Of a stretch of DNA of 64,000 nt, positions 33,460-45,316 are shown piece by piece. The translations under genes and the position numbers were made by a program. Every line of letters starts with the position of its first letter. Position 1 is the first letter of the stretch. Origin of the DNA: Puccinellia tenuiflora. Its lineage: Eukaryota; Streptophyta; Magnoliopsida; Poales; Poaceae. Location of the stretch: assembly GCA_012064385.1 (NCBI GenBank), contig QRDG01001730.1:84578-148577 (forward strand), read 5' to 3'. The notes under the pieces are model-generated. The model was not told where the DNA came from. It ran no database searches and saw only the letters and a list, made by a program, of their open reading frames with translations.

Positions 33460-34290
33460 ACACGACAAATCTTCAGAAATCAGAAAGCACGGTGGAGAAT
33501 CGGGCTCCTCCCTCTCGTGCAGCGGCGGAGAGAGAGAGAGAGAGATGACCTGGGAGGTGCGGTGGAGACGGTACCACTGAAGACGACGTCGTCGATGGCG
33601 TGACCAGCGACTGCTCGAAGACGACGCCGAGGACCTCTCGACGGCGACGTAGACGTCCTGGTGGCCCGACCGGAGCAGCGTCGACCGGAGTACCTGAGAC
33701 CTGCATCCACGCAGAAACCGGTCAATCAACCACCGATGGGATCAAGGATTGTAAGTGGGAAGGAAGGACGACGGAGAGGAAGGAGCGCTTGAGTGCCGGT
33801 GGTGCTCACCACGATCTTGTCCATGTAGGATATGGTCCGCCGTTGACCAATCATAGTCAGGGAGGAGTTGATCCGATGGGAGCGGATCTGGAGGCCGCGT
33901 GGTCTGCGGGGTTGCCGCTACTCGCGGTCGAGGAGCTAGGGGGTGGGATGGTGGTGGATCTGCTTGTGGATGGGAGGCGGGATGAGAAGAATGGGTCGCG
34001 CGAGTCGCTGGAGGTGCGAGGCTGATGCGGGCGCGGTCGATCTGACGCGTGAGGTGCAGCAGGAGGGCCGGAGCTGGGGGAGGAGGTTGTGGCGGTGGAG
34101 GGGACCTGCGGTGAGCGGAGGTCGCGGTGGTGGAGATCTGGATCGAGGTGGGAGGCGTGAGGTGGAGATCTGGATCGAGGAGAGGAGGTGGGAGGTGGAG
34201 AGAGAACGGAGGACACTGGAGAGGAGGTGGGCGGTGGTGCGTCCAAAATATCTGGATCTCTCGTGTCTCTCCTCTCTCGTTTCAGATAGG
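33460..34290 (-). other. GC-rich segment upstream of the captured exon
   Basis: On the minus strand, 34246-33857 is open for 129 codons, rich in Pro, Ser and His (PTSSPVSSVLSPP), and a second frame runs 33729-33244 through the captured exon. Composition suggests captured 5' UTR or first-exon DNA, not a conserved protein. CT-rich leader-like sequence lies near 34180-34290. Confidence 0.3.
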
Positions 34291-34539
34291 GTATAGACGG
34301 TCTATATCGTTGTGTCGGTTGTCGTGTGGACGGTCTGATCGACGATCCGTGGGTGGCTGCTTTCTGGCATCTGATTGGCTCACAATTTTCTGAGTTTAAA
34401 TAATGGAGTTTTTATTAAGTAACTACCACAATTTTGTCGTAAACTAACACAAGTCCATCTTTCAAACATATTAGACCACATTTTATGTAGAAATAATCAA
34501 ATGGTTGGGTTTAAAAGTTTTGACAGTATTTTGACCCCG

Positions 34540-36740
34540 TTTGACTGTAATTTGAAACTGGCATACGAAATTCAAGAAAAATCAAATAAATGGAAAACCT
34601 TCACGTGGTGTCATTATATGTGTCCTAGTATCCATAAAAAATCATAAACTTGGAATACGACAATTTTCTTAAGAAAGTGTTCTCAGAAATGAAGTATCAT
34701 CTATAAAGATTCATGACTTTAGGGCCAAATGACGAATGTTATGTCCACATCCATGATATAGTTTGCTTAAATATGCCCGTATTGAGCACAAACGTGTATC
34801 TTGGAACCGTGAACAATGTTGCCGAAGAAACTTTTCATTTTCTTTTCATGAAAAAATCATTTCTCATTTTCCGAGTGCCTAAAACGAGGTGTTTTGTGAA
34901 GCAACTACCAAAAATATGTTACAAATTTGAACCACAGCAATTTATAAAATTATTAGACCATATTTAATGCACAAATAACCAAATGTTTGTGTTTCAAAAG
35001 GTATCTATACACCTCTCATAAAAAAGACAAATTTATGCTATTCGATTGGAACCGGGTCAAATTTGAACTACAGCTGCCTCCTAGTTTACTCGTGTTTTTT
35101 TTTTTAAATAATTTTTAGGTGCACAACTATCTATTTTATCAGAGATACACCAATAGTTTCGCAGATTCAACCCCTAGCTAAGAATGGTCGTGTCATCAAT
35201 TTTGACTGCATTTTGAAATCGCATAAAGAATTCACAAAAAATCAAAATAATGGAAATCCTTAGCAATGTGTCATTATATGTGACCTAGTTTTGAGGAAAA
35301 ATAATAAACTTGGAATATGGCAAATATCTTGAAAAAGTGTTCTCAGATATGAGCTACCATGAACGAAGATTCATGACTTTCAGGCCAAATGACGAATGTT
35401 ATGATGACATTCATGGCATAGTTTGTTTAAATTTGTCCATATTATATACAAGCGTGCATCTTGGAATGGAGAACAATGTTGCCGAAGAAAGTTTTCATTT
35501 TCGTTACACAAAAAAATCATTACTCATTTTCCGAGTGCCGACAATGGGTTGTTTTGTGAAGCAACTACCAAAATATGTTACAAATTTGAACCACCGCAAT
35601 TTATAAAAATATTAGACCATATTTAATGCACAAATAACCAAATGTTTGTGTTTCAAAAGGCATCTATACACCTCTCATAAAAAAGACAAATTTACGCCGA
35701 TTCGATTGGAACCGGGTCAAATTTGTGAAGCATCTATCTAGATTATGTTGCAAAATGGTACCATCCCATTTTTGTAAAATATTAGACCACATTTTAAGTA
35801 CAAATCACCAATTGATTGCATCTCAAAAGCATTCCAGCCATCTCTCATGAAAAAGACAAATTTCTGCAGATTTAGTAGGAAGCGGATCAAATTTGAACTA
35901 CAGGTGCTTCATAGCTTGCTCATGATTTTTTGAAAAAATCAATTTTAGGTACAAAAGTAGTAATTTAATCAGAGATCCACTAAGATTTTCGCAAGATTCC
36001 ACTCCTAGATAAGAACGGTCACCCCGCCGTTTTGACCCGCGTTTTAAAAAAACATAAGAAATTCAAAAAGATCAAAAAATGAAAAACCTTCGCATTGTGT
36101 CATTTTATGTGAACTAGTTATCATGAAAAATAACAAACTTTGAATATTTCAAATATTTTTAAAAACTGTTCTAAAAAAGAGCTATCACGTACGAAGTTTC
36201 ATAGCTTTCAAGCCAAATGACCAATGTTTATGGCCACATCCATGGCATAGTTTGTGATAATGTGCCCATATTGTGCACACATGTACATCTTGGCATGGCA
36301 AACAATGTTGCCCAAGGAAGTTTTCAACTTTATTGCACAAAAAATTCATTTTTTATTTTTTAAGTGCCGAAAAGGGGGCATTTTGTGAAGCATCTACCAA
36401 GAATATGTTGCAAAATGGTACCACCCAATTTTTGTAAAATATTAGACCACATTTTAAGTACAATTCACCAATTGGTTGCATCACAAAAGCTTTCCAGCCA
36501 CCTCTCATGAAAAAGACAAATTTCTGCCGATTCGGTAGGAAGCGGACCAAATTTGAACTACAGGTGCTTCATAGGTTGCTCATGATTTTTTGCAAAAATC
36601 ATTTTTAGGTACAAAAGTAGTCATTTAATCAGAGATCCACTGAGATTTTCGTAGGATTCCACTCCAAGATAAGAACGGTCACCCCCGCCATTTTGACCGC
36701 GTTTTAAAAAAACATAAGAAAATGAAACAAAATCAAAAAC
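34540..36740. repeat. Satellite-like array, 660-bp unit, inside the CACTA element
   Basis: GTGAAGCAACTACCAAAA recurs at 34896 and 35556 (660 bp). GTGAAGCATCTAYCWAGA recurs at 35725 and 36385 (660 bp). The two pairs are joined by a shortened unit. Each unit has a block like GAAATTCAAAAARATCAAAA...TGGAAAACCTT, shared with the 675-bp array at 12420-17720, of which it is a diverged relative. Short frames inside units are repeat translations. Confidence 0.85.
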
Positions 36741-37240
36741 ATAATGTGAAACTAGAGAGTTCACGACACAAAAGTTTTAAATATCATCGATATGAACCAA
36801 ATTGTTTTTTGGGTCAACTTAATCCGAGATCGTATGCAAAATGATTAGGAAAAGTTAAAATCACTTTATAAAAACTCCTAAGTATCCATTAGGCAATAGC
36901 CTAAGGAAAATATGTTAGCTATTTATTTTGGACTGGGATGATATTCCTTAATGTCCTAAATACAAATTGAGAGTTTTACAAATTTTCTGGATTTTATTTG
37001 AGCCAATTGGAGTCCTAAATAAAAAGCTAGAAATGAAAACAAAAAACAAAAAATAAAAAAAGAAAGAAGAAAAAAAGGGAGAGCCAGCCAGCCGAGCCAG
37101 GCTGAAGCCAGCTCTCCACCGCGAGCGCGCGCGAGCCCAAGGCCGGCCCAGCAAAGGACCAACGCAGCAGCCCGTTTCCCAGGCCCAACAAGGAGTAGAA
37201 TGTTTAAAAGAGGCCAAGCTCATTATTTATCACTAAACAT

Positions 37241-37310
37241 TTGGTGGCACGGTGGTTAGGCTTAGGTAGGGAGATCCGGAGGTCTGGGGTTCGAACCCCC
37301 CGATGCACTT
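37241..37310 (+). other. tRNA-like block, possible SINE remnant
   Basis: TGGCACGGTGG near 37242 resembles a pol III A box, and GGTTCGAACCCCCC near 37289 is a perfect B box, about 45 bp apart as in tRNA genes. It is followed by a T-rich stretch (CACTTTTTG). I could not fold a convincing cloverleaf, so a decayed tRNA-derived SINE is more likely than a tRNA gene. Confidence 0.35.
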
Positions 37311-37317
37311 TTTGTTG

Positions 37318-37515
37318 GCAATATTTGCCACCGCTTGTCAGGTTGTTGTTGGGTCCCACTTGGGTCCACCTGTCAGGTCGTGGTGGGGTGGGTCCGCCTG
37401 TCAGGTTGGTGGGTCCTGCCTGCCAGGTCGATGTGTCCCGCATGCCAGTTGGTGGGGCCCGCCTGTTAGGTTGCTATTGGGTCCCGCGTGTTAGGTTGTG
37501 GGGCCTACGTGTCAT
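37318..37515. repeat. Minisatellite of ~20-bp units
   Basis: About eight or nine imperfect units resembling GTGGGTCCCGCCTGTCAGGTT. Weaker matches (GGGTCCCAATTGTCAGG) occur near the other end of the same CACTA element at 31190-31270. Confidence 0.7.
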
Positions 37516-38045
37516 TGGGTAGGCACTGTAGTTGGACCTCCTGGTCAACATGTCAAATGTGTAGGTCACATCTGTTAGTGGTAGGTTCAAACCTAGTGTT
37601 ATCCACACACACGTAAGCCAAATTGACACATGGACATGACACGTAGGCGAAACTGCTGAGGTGGCAGACCAGTTCTTTTAAGGCATCACGAATTAGTGGT
37701 TATGACCATTTAAATTGGTCGTAATGGGCTAAATATAAGCCCCTAAACCGGTGCTATCCATCTATGACCAATTCGTATTAGGAAATTATGACCTTTTTGA
37801 CAAAATTGGTCATAATTCTTCAAGGTTTGGACCCTCCCAAAAGCCTCATGACCATTTGCTTCAGAATGGTCATAGATCTATGACCAAAAAACCCATGGTC
37901 GTTAAAAAAAGGTCACTAGTCAACACATTTCTTGTAGTGTTTGTCGATCCTTGTATACCGACTTCTTATGTCGAAAAACACTTGAGTGTTGAACGACACG
38001 CATCCAGCGATTTGACGGGTACGTCAGATTGTGTTGACTGGCATC

Positions 38046-39570
38046 TGATGCATGTAAAATGCATACATGAACTTTGCATTATAATACTCATATTTCAATC
38101 ATATTTGCATCATATAAGGGTTATATCATTGTTTTATAAGGATTTTGGGAAGATTTCACAGTTTTCCTATTTTTCTGGAATTAACCCTTCACTGGCAGAA
38201 AACCCTATTTTCTATATTTTGATGTTTCAAGGACCCAAACGACGTCCAAATGACCTAATATTTTGCGGGGATCATTTTTTGGAAGGAACAAAGCGTAGGA
38301 GCGAAGGAAGCGAACAAATGGAGAGCCGAGGGCCAAAAGAGGTGGGCCCACGCGGCCAGATTCCTTGGCCACGTGGGGCCCCCTATCCTGGGCCTCGAGC
38401 CTCCGATGTCGTCGATCTTTGTCCCTGTGCCTTCGTCTTGACCTGAAACTGACTATAAAATAGGCCCCCGAGGCGTTTCGCGAGAGGGCGGCGGAGAAAC
38501 ACAAAACCAAGAAATAGGAGACAGAAGGCTGCCGTCGAAATCACCTCCGGAAGGCTCCTCCATCCCCCCCCTCCGGAGTCTCCATCAACACCACCGTCAA
38601 GACCAGCACCATCTCCATCACCATCTTCGTGATCCACTTCATCCCCGTCATAGTTTGAGATAGTTCGAACCCTAGCTATTGTCTAATGTACTATTCTACA
38701 TGCTTGTGAATTGCTACTTGTCATTGATTTGTGGGGAGATTATATTTTCAGATTGTGTTGTATCACTTATACCATTGAATCATATCATGTCTTCGCGTTG
38801 TGAGTAGTTCTCTCATGTTCCCGGGGGCATAGGATGGATTGGCAATAATTTTCACTTAACTTGTGTTGAGTATTTGGTCAAGTTTTTATCTTTTATGATT
38901 GTCTTGATGTACAATGTATGAAGTGCACCATATATTGAGTAATGCATGAAGGTGCTATCACACTAGTGTGATGGAGTGGGTAGGACCTAGGAGGACACGT
39001 AAACCTTGGTCTAATACATGAAGTTACATTAGGAGGGGATTTATATCAGGGACCTTAGAGTGTAATGCTATGGTGGGACTTTATGTTTTAATAATTCTTG
39101 TGCGGTCATTTACTTGGCCACATGATCCATCATAAGGGGTTTAGTTTATTTATTTAACTACAACTAATTATGGCTCCGTCCAAGAAGATTAAAACTTGAC
39201 AAAATGTTTACCTTGTTGTTCTAGAAATATTATTCCATGAAATCCATGTAGCCCTTGGGAACGTTTTCCACCTATAAGAAACACACCACTCAAGCTTGTC
39301 CTCTTGCTGCATAGAGGATTGGGCTTTCTCTCTTTGAGAGCTTTCACTGTCATATTTTATTTTTAGCTTTTTACTTTATTGCAAACTCTACACCAAAAAC
39401 CCAAAAACACTTGCATCATTTAATCATTTTAGTTTTTCTAGTGCATAGATAATAGAGAAGTGACACTCTTATCTGAGAGGATAAATACTTATACCTTCTA
39501 CTCTTCGTGGGATCGATACTAATAGTTACACATCGAAGATTTCAATGATCCCCTATACTTGTGGGTATCA
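38046..39570 (+). repeat. Left (5') LTR of the non-autonomous retrotransposon
   Basis: 1525 bp, TG...CA. TATAAAAT at 38454-38461 marks the probable promoter. The sequence after LTR position ~600 is CT-rich and leader-like. Confidence 0.95.
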
Positions 39571-39580
39571 AGACATTTTC

Positions 39581-39598
39581 TGGCGCCGTTGCCGGGGA
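39581..39598 (+). other. Primer binding site, Asp-tRNA type
   Basis: TGGCGCCGTTGCCGGGGA starts 10 bp after the LTR. It is the complement of the 3' end of plant Asp tRNA, as used by Athila-like elements. Confidence 0.8.
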
Positions 39599-39807
39599 GT
39601 GTAGCGCTTAAGTTTTTATTCTTGTTTGCACTAGATATTTATTTCAGTTCTTCATTTCTTTTTGTTTGTTTTGCATCTCGCAATCATCTAAGCTTGGGGA
39701 GGTTTTCCTCTTTGACTTGTTTGGTTGTGTGTTTTTCTTATATTTACTTTCAGTTTTGCATTTAGTTTAGTTTTATTTTCAGTTTATATATCAAAACACA
39801 AAAAAAA

Positions 39808-40390
39808 GATGGAGACACTTTCTGGAATGTCTATGCCTAATGGTTATGTTAAAAATATGGAAGCCTACTTTGAATATAAATCAACCGAAGAGGGAACAAG
39901 AATGCGTAAATTGCTTGAAGCTCTTCACAAAATAGCTATTCAGTTTTCCGAATTACATGATGTAACTTGTTGCAATAGAAGAGTTGTTAAACATTCCCAC
40001 TATCAATGCAAGTATAATAGTGATCCTATAATTGCTTGTTATCGTGAAGATAAATTTGCATGCCCTGATATAGAACAAGTTGAGAAATATATTGCTTATG
40101 TTGGAGCCCATGAGATAGACTCTCTTATTGATAAATTTCGTACAACTAGTCATGAAGCTCGTGTAATGAAAGTACAAATTTCTATTATTCTCCAACTTTG
40201 CAAAAAAGAATTTAGTGACAATGTTTATGTTAAAGAAAAAATTCTTGCTTCTATGGAAAGTACTATATTTTGCAAGAAGAGGATGATGAAAACATAAGCT
40301 TGGAAGAGGAAGAATGTGAAGAGGAGATTGAAATGGATATGTTCCAACCTAAGCTTGGGAAGAGTTGGATCTCCGAACTTCACCATCAAC
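39808..40390 (+). pseudogene. Unknown ORF of the non-autonomous element (gag position)
   Basis: The frame opens at 39725; ATG 39808 gives METLSGMSMPNGYVKNM and about 160 residues to a stop at 40295-40297. The neighbouring frame continues with an acidic segment (LQEEDDENISLEEEECEEEI), so a frameshift near 40265 probably cut the C-terminus. Further pieces in a shifted frame occur at 40531-41175 (DDGPTLIDNPQ, EKLLYVEKYISGL). There is no zinc knuckle, protease or RT. The role is unknown; by position it might act in place of gag. Reading frames differ along the element, so this copy is likely dead. Confidence 0.55.
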
Positions 40391-40397
40391 ATTTGAT

Positions 40398-43300
40398 AGT
40401 AGCACTCAAACTCAAAATCATTTGTTATTTATGATAACCCATGCTATTATGATGAAACTAATAATGCTCCTTTCTTTTTAATGATGCTACTAGTGAACTT
40501 ATTGATGATAATGAGGAGTGTTGTTTAAATATGCTATATGATAATGCTTTAGATGATGGTCCTACGCTTATTGATAATCCTCAATGTTTAGAAGTTGTTA
40601 CAAATTTATGTGAGGATAAAAATGATATACTTGCTGTTTGTGATGGTACTCTGACTCATGAGAGTCCTACTTTATTTTTGAATTCTCCTATTCACACCAT
40701 GGAGGAGAAGCTTTTATATGTTGAAAAGTACATAAGTGGACTGAAATTATCTTGCACTAATAACCATTCCACCCACAACCATCATGTTTATGATGTTTCT
40801 TGCAATTATTTGAGAGAGGAAAACATGCTAATATCTTACATGATAGTTTTAAAAATCCTTTATATGTTCCTAAGTTTGCAAAGTTGCACCAATCTAAAAG
40901 TTGTTTTATCAAATTTGGTTCCACTACTTGTAACTATTATGAGAGGGGAAAACATGGTTCTAACATTTCAATATTATTACGTTTCCTCTCTTAAGTTCAA
41001 AGTCTTGAAATTGCTTTTGTTTATCCTCCTATGCTACTTGCTTTGTGTTTCAATGAGTTATTTTCTTACAAGATCCCAATGCATAGGAAGTGGTTTAGAC
41101 TTAAATGTGTTTCATATTTTTCTCTTGATGCTCTCTTTTGCATTTCAATTCGTATTCCTATGTGAGCATCATTAAAACTATCATGCCTAGCTATATGGCT
41201 ATAAAGAAAGCGCTTTACGGGAGACAACCCGTTGTTTTTATTTTGATTTTCTTTGTGTCCTCTTGATGTAACAAGAGATTTAGTTTGTAGTTTGTTTCTG
41301 GAATTTTTAATAAAGTGCCAAGTTTTACCTATTTTGGATTGAAAAAAGTTGCTCTTTATATTCGGAGATTTTATTCCTGCACGAATCTGTGCATGGTATG
41401 ATTTTTCATTTCTTTTCTGTAACTCCGAATGATCTGAGATTTGAACTGTGGTTGAAACTGTTCATCCTATGTAAGCATTAATTTTCTCAGAATTTTTCGA
41501 CATATTTAAGTAGGGTATAAAAATGCATTTTGCTGCTGCTGTTTTCTGAACAGATTCTGTCCTATTTTGTTTGATGCATTCTTTGAACTTTTAAGTTTAA
41601 TCTTCTTGATTAACTTGAGTTTATGAGTAAGCATACAACATTATACACTTGCTGGACACTTAATATGAATTTATGTTCATGAATTTCTTTCAGCAAGCAT
41701 TCTATCATTTGTACCTACTAATGTCACCCACAGAAAAGAGATGGGAGAAAATTTTGTGTTGAAGTTTTTTTCACAGGGATTAGAGGAGATGCACCAAGAT
41801 CTATCTAAGGATTGTGAATACCATAAGCTTGGGGATGTCAAGGCATCCCCACTGGACCAAACACTCTCGGTTTGCACACGTCTATTTTCTATTTTTCTAT
41901 CAACGCATTACTATCGCATAAACTTGGAGCGTCCTTTATTGTTCCTTTATTTTGTTTTGCTTTTTCGTAAGACCATCACTATCATTATTTTATGGGAGAG
42001 GAAATAGAATTTTGGGTTGAATTAAGTTGGATGTTATTAAAATATTTGGATAGGGATGTTTGAGTTGATTCAAAAAGATACATATAGTTGCATGATTCAT
42101 GTGCTTTTAATGAGTATTAATTTGCAAGTGTTTTATCAAGAGCTATCTTTTATTAATGTTTTGATGCTGAATGTTACTTTACTTTGTTTAACATGGATTG
42201 GTTAGTTCAATGGACACTTGTTCATGCATTTAGACGGTCAACTTTCTCCCTTTTGCTAGCCCAAAATTCTAATAAGTAAAACTTGTTTTCCAACACCTTC
42301 AACCAAAGTTTTCCAATGAGTCCACCATATCTACCTATTAGCTTTATGCTATTCCGAGTATGTTTATCATGTTATTTTGTATTATCTATACTTCTGAATT
42401 AAATTCTTATGTTATTGATTGTTATGGGAAAAGTTGGTTAAGAGCTCTCACGAACTTGGTGCACACCTTACTTTTATTGCACTTAATAAACATGAACCAT
42501 TGTGATTAAAATTATGAGCTGTGAGCTTGACAAGAGTCTTGGTTGGGGGTTAGCCCATATGTGTTGTCACATGGCAAGCTTTCAACATGTTCTTAATTAT
42601 ATTTAGTTGATATCATGTACTTTTGTTTATGGATGCCTATCATAGTGCCAAATAAATGTGGAAACTAAGTAAGTTTAACTAGTTTGTACAAATGGCTAGA
42701 GAGACGCCTGGGCCGTAATCTAAGCCATGCATCATTCATGGTGGAAATTTACTTACATGCTATTGTGAACCTTCAGTGATGCACCTCAAAATAAAAGCTA
42801 TATCAATAGTAAATAAAAAGGGTGTTGAGATTGTTCATTATGTTTGTTTGTCTTGTCATTTTGACATGGGCTTGTTCCATGTCCTGGGATAAGAGGTACC
42901 CCAGTTGACCCTCTTGATGACGCTATTTTTAATGACTTTAACTTGAACTTGCTTGGTAGCCCAAATTGAGTAACACCATGGTGTAGGTACTCGTATTCAC
43001 GGGGCATGAAGCTTTCAACCCATACTTTGTCAAGCACACTACTCATATTTGCTTTCACTTAAACTTTAACCAATCAAGATGTTATGATGGGGGTAATGAG
43101 AGCTTCACACCAATGAATACCACATTGCAAACATTAACTAAGTAGAAGCATTTGGAAGTTAGATGAAACTTATTCATGTTTTACCTCTACTCATTATATA
43201 TCTTTCCAAAGTGTCCATCTTTTATATTCAGATTTCATAAGAGTACTCTATGACCATTATAGGATGTTTTTTACTCTTCATTATGCATACATTTCGTCAT

Positions 43301-43534
43301 AGTACTTTCCTCTATGTTACACTTTGTGAATTATGATTGACATCCTTTCATTGAATATTTGATATCACTTATAATCTATCTTGCATATTGCTACTCTCCT
43401 TTGAAGAATGAATCATTTGACTTTATGTAGCAATAGTAATCATCTTTGATATCCATTGATAGTATTAAAATGCAAGTCCATGTTGGTTTTATCACCTTAT
43501 ACTCGAGGACGAGTATAGGTTAAGCTTGGGATGC
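40398..43534. other. Remainder of the internal region, mostly non-coding
   Basis: After the broken ORF pieces ending near 41175 no gene is seen. GCTTGGGGATGTCAAGGCATCC near 41828 could form a small hairpin, and ACTCGAGGACGAGTATAGG (43501) is the 3' internal motif shared with the other Athila-type elements here. Confidence 0.5.
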
Positions 43535-45060
43535 TGATGCATGTAAAATGCATACATGAACTTTGCATTATAATACTCATATTCAATCATATTTGCATCA
43601 TAAAGGGTTATATCATTGTTTTATAAGGATTTTGGGAAGATTTCATCAGTTTTCCTATTTTTCTGGAATTAACCCTGCACTGGCAGAAACCCTATTTTCT
43701 ATATTTGTGATGTTTCAGGGACCCAAACAACGTCCAAATGACCTAATATTTTGCGGGGATCATTTTTTGGAAGGAACTAATCGTAGGAGCAAGGAAGCGA
43801 ACAAACGGAGACCCGAGGGCCAAAAGAGGTGGGCCACGCGGCCAGATTCCTTGGCCGCGTGGGGCCCCCTATCTTGGGCCTCGAGCCTCCGATGCCGTCG
43901 ATCTTTGTCCCAGTGCCTTCGTCTTGACCTGAACTGACTATAAAAATAGTCCCCCGAGGAGTTTCTCGCGAGGGGCGGCGGAGAAACAACAAACCAAGAA
44001 ACAGGAGACAGAAGGTTGCTGCCGGAATCACCTCCGGAAGGCTCCTCCATCCCTCCCCCCTCCGGAGTCTCCCATCAACACCACCGTCAAGACCAGCACC
44101 ATCTCCATCACCATCTTCGTGATCCACTTCATCCCCTCATAGTTTGAGATAGTTTCGAACCTAGCTATTGTCTAAGTACTATTCTACATGCTTGTGAATT
44201 GCTACTTGTCATTGTTGTGGGGAGATTATATTTTCAGATTGTGTTGTAATCACTGATACCATTGAATCATATCATGTCTTCGCGTTGTGAGTAGTTCTCT
44301 CATGTTTCCTGGGGGCATAGGATGGATTGGCAATAATTTTCACTTAACTTGTGTTGAGTATTTGGTCAAGTTTTTATCTTTTATGATTGTCTTGATGTAC
44401 AATGTATGAAGTGCACCATATATTGAGTAATGCATGAAGGTGCTATCACACTAGTGTGATGGAATGGGTAGGACCTAGGAGGACACGTAACCTTGGTCTA
44501 ATACATGAAGTTAGATTAGGAGGGGATTTATATCGGGGACCTTAGAGTGTAATGCTATGGTGGGACTTTATGTGTTAATAATTCTTGTGTAGTCATTTAC
44601 TTGGCCACATGATCCATCATAAGGGGTTTTAGTTTATTTATTTAACTACACCTAATTATGGCTCCTTCCAAAGAAGATTAAAACTTGACAAAATGTTTAC
44701 CTTGTTGTTCTAGAATATTTATGCCATGAAATCCATGTAGCCCTTGGGAACGTTTTCCACCTATAGGAAACACATCCACTCAAACTTGTCCTCTTGCTGC
44801 ATAGAGGATTGGGCTTTCTCTCTTTGAGAGCTTTCACTTGTCATATTTATTTTCAGCTTTTTACTTTATTGCAAACTCTAACACCAAAAACCCAAAAACA
44901 CTTGCATCATTTATCATTTTAGTTTGTCTAGTGCATAGATAATAAGAGAAGTGACACTCTTATTTGAGAGGATAATACTTATATACCTTCTACTCCCTCG
45001 TTGGATCGATACTAGTACTTACACATCGAAGATTCAACGATCCCCTATACTTTGGTATCA
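43535..45060 (+). repeat. Right (3') LTR of the non-autonomous retrotransposon
   Basis: 1526 bp. It differs from the left LTR by few substitutions but many one- and two-base indels. TATAAAAAT is at 43939-43947. Confidence 0.95.
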
Positions 45061-45206
45061 GCATCTTTGAATGCGGGGGCTAGATTGCGTTTCCCGCGTA
45101 AGAACTAGGCGTCGGGGAGAAGGATCACCCCCATAACTGCACGATCTCACGACGCGTGGCTGAAAATCGCGCTCCACAACCGTTCGCATGAATCTCCGCA
45201 CATCAC

Positions 45207-45215
45207 TATAAAAGG
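45207..45215 (+). promoter_or_regulatory. Putative TATA box of the antisense gene
   Basis: TATAAAAGG lies 110 bp upstream of ATG 45317, followed by a CT-rich leader. It gives the plus-strand gene a promoter position independent of the minus-strand LTR. Confidence 0.55.
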
Positions 45216-45316
45216 GGTCTCCTCCACTCCGTCTGAGCCACCGCTTCCATTCGCTCAAGCCCTAGCCTCTCTCGCCTCCTCTAGATCTCACTCCTTTCCG
45301 AGTTTTCCTGAGCTCC

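Larger units (their letters stand above)
30718..37939. mobile_element. Large non-autonomous CACTA element with captured DNA
   Basis: The 7222-bp element has termini CACTACAAGAAAT and ATTTCTTGTAGTG as perfect inverted repeats and TTT duplicated at 30715-30717 and 37940-37942. Subterminal regions (30745-30990, 37690-37920) are full of TTGGTCACTA/GGTCATAG motifs in both directions. No transposase is present. The interior holds a captured gene exon (33355-33447), a GC-rich segment (33460-34290), a 660-bp satellite array, a tRNA-like block and a minisatellite. 31100-33230 is A/T-rich with only short frames and no recognised gene. Confidence 0.93.
38046..45060 (+). mobile_element. Complete non-autonomous LTR retrotransposon
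   Basis: Two LTRs (38046-39570 and 43535-45060) both start TGATGCATGTAAAATGC and end GGTATCA, with GCATC duplicated at 38041-38045 and 45061-45065. The primer site TGGCGCCGTTGCCGGGGA (39581-39598) is the Asp-tRNA type of Athila-lineage gypsy elements. TAAGCTTGGGATGC precedes the right LTR. There is no pol; only one gag-position frame. The 3' internal half (about 41180-43534) is non-coding and contains conserved bits such as AAAGCGCTTTACGGGAGACA near 41208. Confidence 0.95.

Noticed and set aside
37241..37310. Functional tRNA gene
   Set aside because: A and B boxes are visible but a full cloverleaf with paired acceptor stem could not be drawn.
30718..37939. Functional ketol-acid reductoisomerase gene
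   Set aside because: Only one 93-bp exon is present, with an altered NADPH-loop residue and no other exons in the element.
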